A DNA stretch of 64,000 nucleotides from Bartonella bovis 91-4 (GCF_000384965.1 NZ_CM001844.1:593341-657340); one strand, 5' to 3'; counted from the stretch's first letter, positions 51,659 to 62,115 are shown. Notes: generated from the letters alone by a model not told the origin. A program made the numbers and translations.

Positions 51659-53008
51659 TTAATAGATTACAGTATAGCAGTTAAAATTTGCTTTCTTTAA
51701 AGTAGAACAAGCATCGTGCGCAGCTTTTTTTGATTGAAAACCAACAAATCGAGCGCGATAATAACGATGTCCACTTTTTTCAAATAGTTGCATATGTGCA
51801 GATGTATACTTTAAAGCTGAAAAAGCCGTATTCTTGGCTTTTGAAAGCAGAGCGTTCGCTTGCTCTTTACTGGGAAGAGAACCAATTTGAATGGCCCATC
51901 CACCGTTTGTAGGTAAAGAAGCGGTAATGATTTTATCTATCTCCACAGATGTGGTTTTGTGAGGATTAGGAGTTGGCATAATCACCTGATTTACAGCAGC
52001 TATAGCTGTGTTTAACTCATTAGGTTGCGCTGTAAGCGCTGTTAAAAGTGCAGAGATATCGTCATTGAAATCGGTTAGATTTGCTTTAGCAACAGGTATA
52101 GGAGTGGCTGCTCCAGTAGGTAAGTTATAGGATGCCGCAGCTACTAAATGTCTATTTGTTTTCTTACGGCTTGCTTGTGGTAAATACCGGTTCAACAAGT
52201 TAGTCATATGAATATCACGCTCTGCAGATGACTTTCCTCCCATTACCACAGCAACAATAGAGCGTCCTTCAATATGCATTGATGTGGCTAAATTAGAACC
52301 TGACATTTGTGTATAGCCTGTTTTAATTCCGTCAACGCCTTTTATTGTTTTTACTAGTTTATTATGATTGTTAATTGTTCTGCCACGAAAAGAGAAACTT
52401 GTCGTTTTAAACAGTTTATACTGTTGGGGAAAATGTTTGCGTAAAGCTAATGCCAAAGTGGCCATATCTTTTGCTGTAGAATAATTACGTACATCTGGAA
52501 GACCTGAAGCATTCGCAAAACGAGTATTCATCATACCAAGTTTACGAGCTTTTACTGTCATCATTCGAGCGAATTTTGTTTCACTACCACCAAGATATTC
52601 ACCCACAGCAGCCGCAACGTCATTTGCTGATTTTGTAATAAGAGCTTTAGCAGCTTCTTCTACAGAAATTGTTTGACCTGCTTTAAAACCTATTTTCGTT
52701 GGTGGGCGCGCTGCTGCGTAAGCTGAGATAGGGATTGGCGTATTTGGCGTTACGCGGCGTACTTCCATAGCTTCAAAGAGTATGTACAACGTCATCATTT
52801 TTGTTAAAGAAGCGGGATAACGTTTTAAAGTTGCATTGGCTTGAAATAAGGTCTTGCCTGTATGTGCATCTATAACAATGGCCGCGTATTTATCAGGGTA
52901 GGCTTCTTTAGGGGTAGCCTTTGCTGAAGAATAAGAAATAGCTAAAACAACAAAAGAAGTTACTATTTTTTTGTAGAAAGGTGCAATTTTTCGCCAGTTA
53001 ATATACAC
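51659..53008 (-). CDS. dacA: D-alanyl-D-alanine carboxypeptidase with C-terminal SPOR domain
   Basis: A periplasmic low-molecular-weight penicillin-binding protein that trims peptidoglycan stem peptides. It has a signal peptide (VTSFVVLAISYSSAKA), the serine-peptidase motifs SLTK, SAN (KSANDV) and KTG (GIKTGYT), a variable linker, and a SPOR domain over the last 80 residues (GGWAIQIGSLPSKEQANALL), which binds denuded glycan at division sites. The start is uncertain: GTG 53008 has AAGG eight bases before it and gives 449 residues; TTG 53044 would add 12. The 92-residue hypothetical gene follows it. Confidence 0.93.
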   Translation of the reverse strand: MYINWRKIAPFYKKIVTSFVVLAISYSSAKATPKEAYPDKYAAIVIDAHTGKTLFQANATLKRYPASLTKMMTLYILFEAMEVRRVTPNTPIPISAYAAARPPTKIGFKAGQTISVEEAAKALITKSANDVAAAVGEYLGGSETKFARMMTVKARKLGMMNTRFANASGLPDVRNYSTAKDMATLALALRKHFPQQYKLFKTTSFSFRGRTINNHNKLVKTIKGVDGIKTGYTQMSGSNLATSMHIEGRSIVAVVMGGKSSAERDIHMTNLLNRYLPQASRKKTNRHLVAAASYNLPTGAATPIPVAKANLTDFNDDISALLTALTAQPNELNTAIAAVNQVIMPTPNPHKTTSVEIDKIITASLPTNGGWAIQIGSLPSKEQANALLSKAKNTAFSALKYTSAHMQLFEKSGHRYYRARFVGFQSKKAAHDACSTLKKANFNCYTVIY

Positions 53009-53245
53009 TTGTAATACCTTATTTATGCCAAATAATCGCACCAAGATCTTTCTTGCTGCAGTTAGTCTAACATAATTTAGCTAAATGGTGTTACTAATTT
53101 GTTTATAAAAATCATTTTTTGAGTTTCTCCATTCGACTTAAATCTGACCATAAGAGAAAGTTTTTTATTCTTTATATACTCAGGTATTGCAATGATTATG
53201 AGAGGATTTAAAATTAATAAAAAGCATACTACATGGAAAGTAATA

Positions 53246-53605
53246 ATGATATTAACTAAAAAAACCACATTTTATACTATGCAAAATGAAAAAAGCAAAA
53301 GCTGGAGTAAAAATGAATGTGATACTATTCTCATGCCTCAAATTAAATCGAAGCTTCAAAAGCCTAAATTATACCGTGTTCTTTTACTGAATGATGATTA
53401 TACACCTATGGATTTTGTTGTTTTTATTTTAAAAAAATTTTTTAAAAAAAGTTTAAAGGAAGCAACGCGTATTATGTTAAATGTTCACCAAAATGGGGTA
53501 GGTGAATGCGGTACTTATACCTATGAAGTGGCTGAAATGAAAGTTGCGCAAGTTATGGAATGTGCGCGTCAAAATGAACATCCATTGCAATGTGTAATGG
53601 AATAG
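53246..53605 (+). CDS. clpS: ATP-dependent Clp protease adaptor ClpS
   Basis: ClpS delivers N-degron substrates to ClpA. The core is clear: [20 protein letters not shown], a helix with [21 protein letters not shown] and the C-terminal strand EHPLQCVME. The N-terminal start is uncertain. ATG 53246 has GGAAAG five bases before it (119 residues); ATG 53279 gives the more usual length but no ribosome binding site; ATG 53192 is the longest option. clpA begins 12 bases after the stop, the standard pair. A run of Lys and Phe ([11 protein letters not shown]) follows the conserved core helix. Confidence 0.93.
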   Translation: MILTKKTTFYTMQNEKSKSWSKNECDTILMPQIKSKLQKPKLYRVLLLNDDYTPMDFVVFILKKFFKKSLKEATRIMLNVHQNGVGECGTYTYEVAEMKVAQVMECARQNEHPLQCVME

Positions 53606-53617
53606 AAGTGAGGGGCT

Positions 53618-55978
53618 ATGCCATCTTTTACGCCCAGCCTTGAAGAGGTTTTGCATCGTGCATTAACAATCGCTACTCAGGCGCAACATGAATATGCAAC
53701 ATTAGAACATCTTTTACTTGCTTTGTTAGATGATGTTGATGCAAGTTCAGTGATCCACGCTTGTCAAGTAGATTTGGAAGAGTTACGGGAGCGTTTGACT
53801 AATTATATCCAATCGGAATTAGATGCACAAATTAAAACCAATAAGGATACCCAACCAACAGCATTTTTTCAGCGTGTTATTCAACGTGCAGTGATTCACG
53901 CTCAATCGACAGGAAAAGATGAAGTGTCGGGGGCAAATGTTCTTGTTGCGATTTTTTCTGAACGAGAAAGTCATGCAGCATATTTTCTTCAAGAAATGGG
54001 AATGACGCGCTATGATGCTGTACGTTTCATTTCACATGGTATTATGCGTGATGATGGGTTATCTCTATTACTTGAGGACCTCGAAGGGCAATTAGATCAG
54101 CATGTTTTGGAAAACAATAATAAAGCGGCAAGTGCGCTTGCTACTTATTGTGTTAATTTGAATTGTAAAGCGCACAGTGGAAAAATTGACTTATTAATTG
54201 GTCGTGACATGGAAATTTCACGAATGATGCAGGTTTTATGTCGAAGGTCAAAAAATAATCCACTGTTAGTTGGCGAACCTGGTGTTGGAAAAACAGCAAT
54301 AGTTGAGGGGTTGGCTAGACGCATCGTTGATGAAAAAGTGCCTGAAGTTTTGTTAAATGCAACAATATTTTCTCTTGATATGGGGAGGCTTGTTGCTGGC
54401 ACACGCTATCGTGGTGATTTTGAAGAGCGATTAAAGCAAGTTGTTAAAGAATTAGAACAGTATCCAGATGCTATTTTATTTATTGATGAAATTTATACGT
54501 TGATTGGGGCAGGAGCTACGTCTGGAGGTCATATGGATGCAGCAAATCTTTTAAAACCTACATTATCTTCAGGTGTGATTAGGTGTATTGGTTCGACAAC
54601 TTATAAGGAATATCGAAAAATTTTTGAACTCGATCGAGCTTTGACGCGTCGTTTTCAGAAAATTAATGTTAATGAACCATCTATCGCTGATACAATTAAG
54701 ATTTTGCAAGGACTAAAGCCTTATTTCGAAAAGTTTCACCAAATTAAATATACCGATGCAGCAATGATAGCATCAGTAGAATTATCTTCACGTTATATAG
54801 CTGACCGCCGTTTGCCGGATAAAGCAATTGATGTTATTGATGAAAGCGGTGCTGCACAGATGCTTTTGCCGAAAAAACAAAGAAAAAAAAGCGTAGGTGT
54901 TAAAGAAATTGAATCTACTGTTGCAGCTATGGCAAGGATTCCATCAAAAACAGTTTCTAATGATGATCGCAAAGTTCTTGAAAATCTCGAAAAAGAACTC
55001 AAGCATGTTGTTTATGGACAAGATCAGGCGATTGAAATACTTGTATCGTCTATTAAGTTAGCACGAGCTGGATTGCGTGAAGCAGAAAAGCCGATAGGAA
55101 GTTATTTATTTTCAGGACCAACAGGTGTGGGGAAAACTGAAGTTGCCAAACAACTGGCATCTTCTTTAGGGATTGAGTTATTGCGTTTTGATATGTCGGA
55201 ATATATGGAACGGCATACAGTGGCGCGTTTGATAGGAGCTCCCCCAGGTTATGTAGGGTTTGATCAGGGTGGTCTTCTCACAGATGCCGTTGATCAAAAT
55301 CCTCACGCGGTTGTATTGTTAGATGAGATTGAAAAGGCTCACCCAGAATTATTTAATATTTTATTGCAGGTGATGGATTATGGTAAATTGACAGACCATA
55401 ATGGTAGAAAAATTGATTTCCGCAATATCATTTTAATTATGACGACCAATGCTGGCGCTTCAGATATGGCAAAGTCAGCTGTGGGATTTGGTAAGATACA
55501 TCGCGATGGTGATGATATAGAGGCTATCAATCGATTATTTACACCAGAATTTCGTAATCGGCTAGATGCTATCCTTCCATTTGCGCCTTTATCTCGATTG
55601 GTAATCAGTCAGATTGTACAGAAGTTTATTTTTCAACTTGAAGCACAATTAGTTGATAGAGGAATCACTTTTGAGGTCAGTGAGACTGCAATGGTATGGC
55701 TTGCTCGTAAAGGGTATGATACTCAGATGGGAGCCCGTCCGCTGAGTCGTGTCATACAAGAACATATTAAGAAGCCATTAGCTGATGAAATTTTATTTGG
55801 AAAGTTGCATACTGGTGGCATGGTTCGCGTATTTACGCATAAATTGAATGGTAGCAGAGAAAAACTAGAATTAGAAATTTCATCTTCTGACTCTTCTTTT
55901 TGCCCAAAGGGTAACAAAGTTCACAAAAATTTATTAGATTCTGCAAAATATATGAGAAAAAAGAGTTCTACAGCTTAA
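53618..55978 (+). CDS. clpA: ATP-dependent Clp protease ATP-binding subunit ClpA
   Basis: ClpA is the two-ring AAA+ unfoldase partner of ClpP and receives N-degron substrates from ClpS, encoded just upstream. The 786-residue product has the N-terminal Clp repeat domain, first Walker A GEPGVGKT near residue 219 with Walker B FIDEIYTLIGAG, second Walker A GPTGVGKT near residue 500 with LLDEIEKAHPE, and the D2-small domain with GARPLSRVIQEHIKKP. The usual His after DEI in D1 is Tyr here. The last 45 residues form a Ser/Lys-rich extension. No middle domain is present, so it is ClpA and not ClpB. Confidence 0.96.
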   Translation: MPSFTPSLEEVLHRALTIATQAQHEYATLEHLLLALLDDVDASSVIHACQVDLEELRERLTNYIQSELDAQIKTNKDTQPTAFFQRVIQRAVIHAQSTGKDEVSGANVLVAIFSERESHAAYFLQEMGMTRYDAVRFISHGIMRDDGLSLLLEDLEGQLDQHVLENNNKAASALATYCVNLNCKAHSGKIDLLIGRDMEISRMMQVLCRRSKNNPLLVGEPGVGKTAIVEGLARRIVDEKVPEVLLNATIFSLDMGRLVAGTRYRGDFEERLKQVVKELEQYPDAILFIDEIYTLIGAGATSGGHMDAANLLKPTLSSGVIRCIGSTTYKEYRKIFELDRALTRRFQKINVNEPSIADTIKILQGLKPYFEKFHQIKYTDAAMIASVELSSRYIADRRLPDKAIDVIDESGAAQMLLPKKQRKKSVGVKEIESTVAAMARIPSKTVSNDDRKVLENLEKELKHVVYGQDQAIEILVSSIKLARAGLREAEKPIGSYLFSGPTGVGKTEVAKQLASSLGIELLRFDMSEYMERHTVARLIGAPPGYVGFDQGGLLTDAVDQNPHAVVLLDEIEKAHPELFNILLQVMDYGKLTDHNGRKIDFRNIILIMTTNAGASDMAKSAVGFGKIHRDGDDIEAINRLFTPEFRNRLDAILPFAPLSRLVISQIVQKFIFQLEAQLVDRGITFEVSETAMVWLARKGYDTQMGARPLSRVIQEHIKKPLADEILFGKLHTGGMVRVFTHKLNGSREKLELEISSSDSSFCPKGNKVHKNLLDSAKYMRKKSSTA

Positions 55979-55987
55979 GGCCGTTTT

Positions 55988-56410
55988 TTAAAGAACTGAT
56001 CGGATTTTTTGCGCATGTTCTTTGAGTATTTCCGTAGGCGTTATAACACCCTTATGAGGTTTGAGTTCTACTCCTTCCATTCGTGGTATAATATGGAAAT
56101 GAAGATGATAGACGGTTTGTTGACTAGCAGCCTCATTAAATTGCATAACTGTTACACCATCCGCTTGAAAAGCTTTTTTAACAGCATTAGCGATTTTTTG
56201 AACAACTTTAATGACTGGAAACAATATTTCCATATCTGCGTCTAATAGATTTCTGCAGCCTTTTCGGGGAATAACCAGTGTGTGCCCTGGAGCTTGGGGC
56301 ATGATATCCATAAATGCAATAACATCATTATCTTCATAGACACGAACGGAAGGAATTTCGTTGCGAATTAATTTAGCAAAAATGTTATTATCATCATACA
56401 CTTGTTTCAT
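55988..56410 (-). CDS. HIT-family (Hint-like) nucleotide hydrolase
   Basis: A 140-residue histidine-triad protein; family members hydrolyse nucleoside phosphoramidates or acyl-adenylates. The triad HLHFHII lies near residue 100, and the N-terminal DNNIFAKLIRNEIP and VYEDNDVIAFMDIMPQAPGHTLVIP in parts are typical. ATG 56410 has GAGAGA upstream. Its end lies 9 bases from the end of clpA on the opposite strand. The natural substrate is unknown. The gene is isolated on its strand, with the RidA gene 155 bases further upstream. Confidence 0.93.
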   Translation of the reverse strand: MKQVYDDNNIFAKLIRNEIPSVRVYEDNDVIAFMDIMPQAPGHTLVIPRKGCRNLLDADMEILFPVIKVVQKIANAVKKAFQADGVTVMQFNEAASQQTVYHLHFHIIPRMEGVELKPHKGVITPTEILKEHAQKIRSVL

Positions 56411-56565
56411 AAAGCATTCTCTCTCAATAATATCTATGTAAAAGTAGAATCAATTTACATTGTTTTTACGTTAAGACTGAAAAGTGTAAAGGTTTTAAAA
56501 ATATAAACTCAATAGGTGATTTTTAATATTCGATTTTTGTGCAGATATTAGCATTTATGAAAGAA

Positions 56566-57027
56566 CTAGATTTCTACAATAGCTTCTACTTCTACAGGAA
56601 CATCCATAGGTAGAGCACAGACGCCAACAGCAGAACGGGCATGTTTACCAGATTCACCGAGAATATTAACAAATAGATCAGAAGCTCCGTTAGCGATAAG
56701 GGGTATATCCGTAAAATTAGGATCTACTGCAACAAAAACGGTAATTTTTATTACACGTTTTATTTTACTCAAATCACCAAGAGCTAATTTTATTTGTGCA
56801 AGGATATTAAGAGCACATACTTCTGCTGACTTTTTTGCTTGCTCAGCACTGACAGTTGCGCCAACTTTTCCGATTGCTACCGGTTTTCCACAAGACAGTG
56901 GTAGCTGGCCAGAAATGAAAAGTTGATTACCATTTTGTGATGTTGTTATGTAATTTGCAATGGGTTGTGTTGCTTCAGGAATAACAATACCAAATTTTTC
57001 TAAGCGGCTTTCAATTGAATTGGTCAT
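56566..57027 (-). CDS. ridA: RidA-family enamine/imine deaminase
   Basis: RidA-like proteins hydrolyse reactive enamines or imines such as 2-aminoacrylate released by PLP enzymes. The 153-residue product has the longer, YjgH-like layout. The substrate-binding Arg is in KHARSAVGVCALP near residue 132 and the C-terminal strand PVEVEAIVEI is typical. ATG 57027 has GGAAG seven bases upstream. The serine dehydratase earlier in the window is a different, iron-sulfur enzyme, so a direct link to aminoacrylate there is not expected. The exact subfamily substrate is inferred only. Confidence 0.9.
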   Translation of the reverse strand: MTNSIESRLEKFGIVIPEATQPIANYITTSQNGNQLFISGQLPLSCGKPVAIGKVGATVSAEQAKKSAEVCALNILAQIKLALGDLSKIKRVIKITVFVAVDPNFTDIPLIANGASDLFVNILGESGKHARSAVGVCALPMDVPVEVEAIVEI

Positions 57028-57131
57028 ATTTTAACTTCCATGTTTTCTATGATATAGTATGTTTCATAAACTATTTTCTGGTTTAAAGGAATGTATTGAA
57101 GTGATTTAAGGGGAGGTTTTTTGTTTTTTAT

Positions 57132-57992
57132 ATGATTGTGTGCAGAATAAAAAATTGGATATCAAAAATAATCAAGCCATTATTTATGATAGGTTTATAC
57201 AATGTTCTCCTCTGTTCTGCAGAGGCTGAAGAACCTATTTTTTTAGTGCCTCATCGAGCTGTTTACGATTTCCAGCTTGAAAGTGTTTCTAATGAAATGT
57301 CGATCCTAGGAGTTTCTGGGCGAATGGTTTATGAAATCACAGGTTCGGTATGTCAGGGCTATACCACAAGATCTCGCTTTGTGAACCGCGTTTATATGAA
57401 AGATGCACCTATACGTTTAACGGATCAACAAATAATTAGCTATGAAACAGGTAATAGTCATGAATATCGTTTTAATGTTCAAAATAAGATTGGACGAGAC
57501 GTTTCAGATAATATCGAAGGAGTGGCTAAACGCACTAAAAATGGAATTATAGTTAAATTGAAAAAGCCAAAAGACGATGTCTATAAACTTGCAACAGCTG
57601 AATTTCCAATTATGCAATTGAAAACTATTATTCAACAAGCAAAAGCAGCTCGTCATTTTTATCACACAGCAGTGTTTGATGGAACAGGTAATGCAAATGA
57701 AGTGATAAAAGAAAGTATAGTCATTGGAGACAGAAAAGAGCTAATATCTAATTCTGAAACGAAGAAATTGGGAAAATTAGGTGAGGAGAGTCATTGGCCT
57801 GTTACAATTTCTTATTTTGATGATGCAAAAAATAAAGATGGTTTACCTCTTTATCGTACCAACTTTCTTTTATATGAAAATGGTATTATGCGAAATATGC
57901 TTATAGATTATGGGGATTTTTCGATACGTGCAAAATTGAAAAATTTTGAACTACTCGATCTTGAAAACAATTCTGATACTTGTAAACATTAA
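57132..57992 (+). CDS. eipB: EipB-like periplasmic envelope-integrity protein (DUF1849)
   Basis: EipB is a conserved alphaproteobacterial periplasmic protein, first characterised in Brucella, needed for envelope integrity. The 286-residue product starts with a signal peptide (hydrophobic about residues 16-31, likely cleavage after AEA), then the DUF1849 opening LVPHRAVYDFQLE, GRMVYEITGS, SRFVNRVYM and TDQQIISYETG. Two Cys, C74 (GSVCQGY) and C284 (SDTCKH), correspond to the disulfide reported for the Brucella protein. The ribosome binding site (GGGAGG) is 15 bases from ATG 57132, longer than usual. It stands alone before rpsB. Confidence 0.86.
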   Translation: MIVCRIKNWISKIIKPLFMIGLYNVLLCSAEAEEPIFLVPHRAVYDFQLESVSNEMSILGVSGRMVYEITGSVCQGYTTRSRFVNRVYMKDAPIRLTDQQIISYETGNSHEYRFNVQNKIGRDVSDNIEGVAKRTKNGIIVKLKKPKDDVYKLATAEFPIMQLKTIIQQAKAARHFYHTAVFDGTGNANEVIKESIVIGDRKELISNSETKKLGKLGEESHWPVTISYFDDAKNKDGLPLYRTNFLLYENGIMRNMLIDYGDFSIRAKLKNFELLDLENNSDTCKH

Positions 57993-58150
57993 ATAATGTG
58001 CAGAAAATGACTTGAAAAAAAATCAAATATTAGTATGATATTCCCATTCCACACGCGAAATTCGGGTGCTTGTATGGAAAACTATCAAGTGTCCACCGGT
58101 AGTAAGTCTTTTACTTTTTTCGCGGAGGTTAAACCGGAAAGGATAAAATT

Positions 58151-58927
58151 GTGGCATTACCAGATTTTACTATGCGCCAGCTTTTAGAAGCAGGTGTACA
58201 TTTTGGTCACCAGACACAACGCTGGAATCCAAAAATGGCTCCCTATATTTACGGTCAGCGTAATAATATTCATATTATTGATCTCGCTCAGACTGTTCCG
58301 CTCTTGTATCAGGCACTTAAGCTTGTATCGGATACGGTTGCACATGGGGGACGTGTTCTATTTGTTGGCACCAAACGGCAGGCGTCTGATATTATTGCTG
58401 ATGCAGCTAATCGGTCGGCTCAGTATTATGTTAACGCACGCTGGCTCGGCGGTATGCTGACAAATTGGAAAACAATTTCTAATTCGATACACCGTTTACG
58501 TAAACTTGATAAAATTCTGACGGCTGAAGCGCAAGGCTTTACTAAAAAAGAGCGTTTAAATCTTGAACGTGATCGTGAGAAACTAAATCGTGCGCTTGGT
58601 GGTATTAAGGATATGGGGTCTGTTCCAGATCTTATGTTTATTATTGATACAAATAAGGAAAATATTGCCATTCAAGAAGCAAAGCGTTTAGGTGTTCCTG
58701 TAATTGCTATTGTTGATACAAATTGTGATCCTGATGGTATTGATTATCCGATTCCAGGTAATGATGATGCCTCGCGTGCGATTTCTCTTTACTGTGATCT
58801 CGTTGCACGTGCTGCTCTTGATGGTATTGCTCGTCAACAAGGTGCAATGAATATTGATGTTGGGGCTCAGGTTGATGTACCTGTGGAGCCTGTTTTGGAA
58901 GATGCGGTTTCGGTTGTGGAATCATGA
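58151..58927 (+). CDS. rpsB: 30S ribosomal protein S2
   Basis: S2 joins the 30S subunit late and is needed to bind S1. The start is GTG 58151 with AAAGGA upstream. The 258-residue product has the [22 protein letters not shown] opening in parts, [28 protein letters not shown] and the [17 protein letters not shown] region. The 158-base leader upstream holds GC-richer structure that could bind S2, as in other bacteria, but I cannot define it. tsf follows after 106 bases, the universal order. Confidence 0.98.
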   Translation: MALPDFTMRQLLEAGVHFGHQTQRWNPKMAPYIYGQRNNIHIIDLAQTVPLLYQALKLVSDTVAHGGRVLFVGTKRQASDIIADAANRSAQYYVNARWLGGMLTNWKTISNSIHRLRKLDKILTAEAQGFTKKERLNLERDREKLNRALGGIKDMGSVPDLMFIIDTNKENIAIQEAKRLGVPVIAIVDTNCDPDGIDYPIPGNDDASRAISLYCDLVARAALDGIARQQGAMNIDVGAQVDVPVEPVLEDAVSVVES

Positions 58928-59033
58928 TTTAAAAACGCCTGTTGAGGCACTTATTTTCTACAAGAAAGGTTATGAGCGTGCAGAAGGGTTTTATCTATGC
59001 GCGCTTTTGCCGTTATAGGATAAAGAGGCTAAT

Positions 59034-59957
59034 ATGAGCATTACTGCTTTACAAGTAAAAGAACTTCGCGAATTATCAGGGGCCGGTATGATGGATTGCA
59101 AAACAGCTCTGGCAGAAACTAATGGTGATATGGAGGCTGCGGTTGATTGGCTTCGTAAAAAAGGGATAGCCAAAGCAGATAAAAAAGCTGGGCGTACAGC
59201 AGCTGAAGGGTTGATCGGTGTAGTGTCGAAAGATTTAAGCGCTGTTTTGGTTGAGGTGAATTCTGAGACAGATTTTGTTGCACGTAATGATGCTTTTCAG
59301 GAAATTGTACGTAATGTAGCTATTGCTGCTTTGGGTACACAGGGTAGTATTGAGTCTGTGTCTGCATCTATTTATCCAGGTTCTGAAAAAACTGTAGATG
59401 CAGCGATTAAAGATGCAATTGGCACAATTGGTGAGAATATGACATTGCGTCGTTCGGCTAAACTGTCTGTTAAAGATGGTGTTGTTGCTACTTATATTCA
59501 TAATAGTGTGGCTGATGGTCTTGGCAAGCTTGGAGTTATTGTCGCTATTGAAACTTCTGGAAATAAAGATGCTGCTGTTGCTTTTGGTCGTCAGGTTGCA
59601 ATGCATATTGCTGCAACCAATCCATTAGCGTTAACAGCAAAGGATGTTGATGCTGGTGCTGTTGAGCGTGAAAAAGCAATTTTTTCTGATCAGGCACGTC
59701 AATCTGGAAAGCCTGAAAATATCATCGAAAAAATGGTAGAAGGGCGTATGCGTAAGTTTTACGAAGAGGTTGTTTTGCTTTCTCAAGCCTTTGTTATGAA
59801 TCCTGATGTTACTGTTGAAGCTGCTTTAAAGGATGCTGAAAAATCAATTGGAGCACCAGCAACAATCACTGGTTTTATTCGTTTTGTTTTAGGTGATGGT
59901 GTGGAAAAGGAAGAAACTGATTTTGCTGCAGAAGTTGCAGCTGTAGCAAAGAGTTAA
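59034..59957 (+). CDS. tsf: Elongation factor Ts
   Basis: EF-Ts exchanges GDP for GTP on EF-Tu, which is encoded at 33.9 kb in this window. The 307-residue product has the N-terminal UBA-like domain ([21 protein letters not shown]), the TDFVARND motif that contacts EF-Tu, and the two core subdomains. ATG 59034 follows AAGAGG. A strong hairpin lies between its end and pyrH. Confidence 0.98.
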   Translation: MSITALQVKELRELSGAGMMDCKTALAETNGDMEAAVDWLRKKGIAKADKKAGRTAAEGLIGVVSKDLSAVLVEVNSETDFVARNDAFQEIVRNVAIAALGTQGSIESVSASIYPGSEKTVDAAIKDAIGTIGENMTLRRSAKLSVKDGVVATYIHNSVADGLGKLGVIVAIETSGNKDAAVAFGRQVAMHIAATNPLALTAKDVDAGAVEREKAIFSDQARQSGKPENIIEKMVEGRMRKFYEEVVLLSQAFVMNPDVTVEAALKDAEKSIGAPATITGFIRFVLGDGVEKEETDFAAEVAAVAKS

Positions 59958-60028
59958 CTGTTTTTATGGAATTATTAGGCAGAAACCTAAAATTTATACC
60001 ATTCATATGAAAAAGTGTAGCTAATTTA

Positions 60029-60058
60029 AAGGGCATCACGTGACAAGGTGGTGCCCTT
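60029..60058. repeat. 11-bp hairpin between tsf and pyrH
   Basis: AAGGGCATCAC (60029-60039) pairs with GTGGTGCCCTT (60048-60058) with one G-T pair over an eight-base loop. No T run follows, so it may stabilise or cut the message rather than end it. Confidence 0.6.
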
Positions 60059-60104
60059 AGTGTATCGGAAGTAGAAAATAAATGTGCTCTTTAGGAGATC
60101 ATGG

Positions 60105-60824
60105 ATGACGTTAGCTCTTCGATATAAACGTATTCTATTAAAAGTATCTGGTGAAGCGCTTATGGGGGGGCAAAGTTTTGGAATTGATGTTTCAGTTGCA
60201 GATCGTATTGCTTCCGATATTGCTGAGGTGCGGGCAATAGGTGTAGAAGTCGCTATTGTTATAGGTGGTGGTAATATTTTTCGTGGGGTTGCTGTTGCTT
60301 CACGGGGCGGAGATCGTATAACTGGCGATCATATGGGAATGCTTGCCACAGCTATTAATTCTTTAGCATTACGAACGTCATTAATGAAATTGGGGGTTGA
60401 GACGGTTGTATTGTCTGCGATTGCGATGCCACAAATTTGTGAAAGTTTTTCGCAACGTAAAGCGATAAGCTATATGAATCAGGGGAAAGTTGTTATTTTT
60501 GCCGGTGGTACAGGCAATCCATTTTTTACTACTGATTCTGCTGCTACTTTACGTGCGGCAGAGATTGGGGCAGATGTCTTATTGAAAGGAACGCAAGTAG
60601 ACGGCATTTATTCTGCTGATCCAAAGATAGATCCTACAGCTAAGCGTTTTGATCAATTAACACATGTTGAAATTTTACAATGGGGATTGTCTGTTATGGA
60701 TACAACAGCAGTAACTTTAGCACGTGAAAATAATGTGCCGATTATTGTTTATTCTATTCATGAAAAGGGTGGTTTGATTAAGGTATTGAATGGAACAGGT
60801 CGATTTACAATAGTATCGGAATAA
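60105..60824 (+). CDS. pyrH: Uridylate kinase
   Basis: PyrH phosphorylates UMP to UDP, the first step from UMP toward UTP, the substrate of the CTP synthase at the start of this window. ATG 60105 has TAGGAG seven bases upstream. The 239-residue hexamer-forming enzyme has [15 protein letters not shown], the [10 protein letters not shown] loop, [13 protein letters not shown] and [22 protein letters not shown] segments. frr follows after 37 bases. The rpsB-tsf-pyrH-frr order is conserved. Confidence 0.98.
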   Translation: MTLALRYKRILLKVSGEALMGGQSFGIDVSVADRIASDIAEVRAIGVEVAIVIGGGNIFRGVAVASRGGDRITGDHMGMLATAINSLALRTSLMKLGVETVVLSAIAMPQICESFSQRKAISYMNQGKVVIFAGGTGNPFFTTDSAATLRAAEIGADVLLKGTQVDGIYSADPKIDPTAKRFDQLTHVEILQWGLSVMDTTAVTLARENNVPIIVYSIHEKGGLIKVLNGTGRFTIVSE

Positions 60825-60861
60825 ATATAATTTTCATGGCTTAATTAAAGGAGATAGAAAT

Positions 60862-61422
60862 ATGAATGTTACATCGATGATGGATGATCTGAAACGTCGC
60901 ATGGATGGTGCAATTTCAGCTTTTAAACACGAACTGAGTGGTTTGCGAACTGGACGAGCTTCAGCCAGTTTATTGGAGCCATTAACAGTTGAGGCTTATG
61001 GTTCTATTGTGCCTATACAACAGGTTGCTAATATTTCTGTTCCGGAACCACGTATGCTTTTAGTTTCTGTATGGGATAAAACGATGGTAGGAGCTGTGGA
61101 ACGCGCTATTCGCGATTCTGGTCTTGGTTTCAATCCCATTACAGATGGTATAAATTTGCGTATTCCTATACCTGAATTGAATGAAGAGCGACGCAAAGAG
61201 CTAGTAAAAATTGCGCATCAATATGCAGAACAGGCTCGTGTTGCTACACGTCATGTTCGTCGTGATGGTATGGATAATTTAAAAAAATTAGAAAAGGAGG
61301 GTGAAATTAGTCAAGATGAAGTCCGTAATTTATCTGAGAAAGTTCAAAAACTCACAGATAACACCATTACAGATATCGATAAGATTTTGGGTGTGAAAGA
61401 AACGGATATTATGCAGGTTTAA
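60862..61422 (+). CDS. frr: Ribosome recycling factor
   Basis: RRF splits post-termination ribosomes together with EF-G. The 186-residue product has the three-helix bundle layout, with [23 protein letters not shown] in the first part, the central beta domain ([17 protein letters not shown]) and the helical end ([26 protein letters not shown] in parts). AAGGAG precedes ATG 60862. The next gene in most proteobacteria is uppS; here that place is taken by a decayed copy. Confidence 0.98.
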   Translation: MNVTSMMDDLKRRMDGAISAFKHELSGLRTGRASASLLEPLTVEAYGSIVPIQQVANISVPEPRMLLVSVWDKTMVGAVERAIRDSGLGFNPITDGINLRIPIPELNEERRKELVKIAHQYAEQARVATRHVRRDGMDNLKKLEKEGEISQDEVRNLSEKVQKLTDNTITDIDKILGVKETDIMQV

Positions 61423-61443
61423 GTTTATTTTCGTTAGGAAAAT

Positions 61444-62115
61444 AATGTTATATTTGCGTCATATCGCCATTATTGTGAATGAAAACGGATTGATAGGCAC
61501 GTATAATAATTAACTTTGATAACAAAATGTGAGGCAGAAGTAGATGTCCTTTATTGTATTAATACAATACAAGAAGGGTAGTTCTGAAATGGTTAATAGT
61601 TTTTGTGTTTTCATCTGGAAGTTAAATAAAACCATCTGCTAACTAACCTATCGGTAAGATTATTAAAGATTTTTGTTAAATATGGTCTTATTGATCTGCG
61701 TAATGAGAAATTTTCGTGTTCATATTATAAGTGATCGATTAAGTTTTTCATAAGGTATTTTAGAAGCGCTTGTGAATACAAAAATGTATAGCACATAATA
61801 AAGACCTGAATCTTATCATTACTTTTAAACGGAGAGGGCAATAAAAGCGATAAAGTAAGTTAAACACTCCGTTATTTTGTATGATTAATTTCTGATGTTT
61901 TTTATCTCTTGAGCAAGTTATAGATATAGTTTGGCGGAAAAAACGATTTTAATACGAAACAAAATGTCGATACTGATTTTTAATTATTTGCAAAAGTAGT
62001 AAATGGCAGTTTTCTAACTTTTTGTGTTAGGCAGTATATTCTAAATTATATTTTGTTTTTGGTCTAATTTTGATGAACAAACTTTTTAAACGGCTGTAAC
62101 TTAGGATTATTGATT
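61444..62115 (+). pseudogene. uppS: Decayed undecaprenyl diphosphate synthase gene
   Basis: UppS normally makes the C55 lipid carrier for peptidoglycan. Four family peptides appear in order but in three frames with stops between: MLYLRHIAIIVNENG (61444-61488; normally HIAIIMDGNGRWA), RNFRVHIISDR (61706-61738; NVRVRIIGDR), KDLNLIITF (61801-61826; LTLIVAFNYGGR) and SSKWQFSNFLC, stop, AVYSKLYFV (61995-62057; TSGEQRLSNFLLWQAAYSEFYFV). The catalytic Asp of MDGNG is Asn and the GRW is lost. Spacing matches a roughly 230-residue UppS. Its position between frr and cdsA is the canonical uppS site. The gene cannot be functional as read. Confidence 0.85.
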
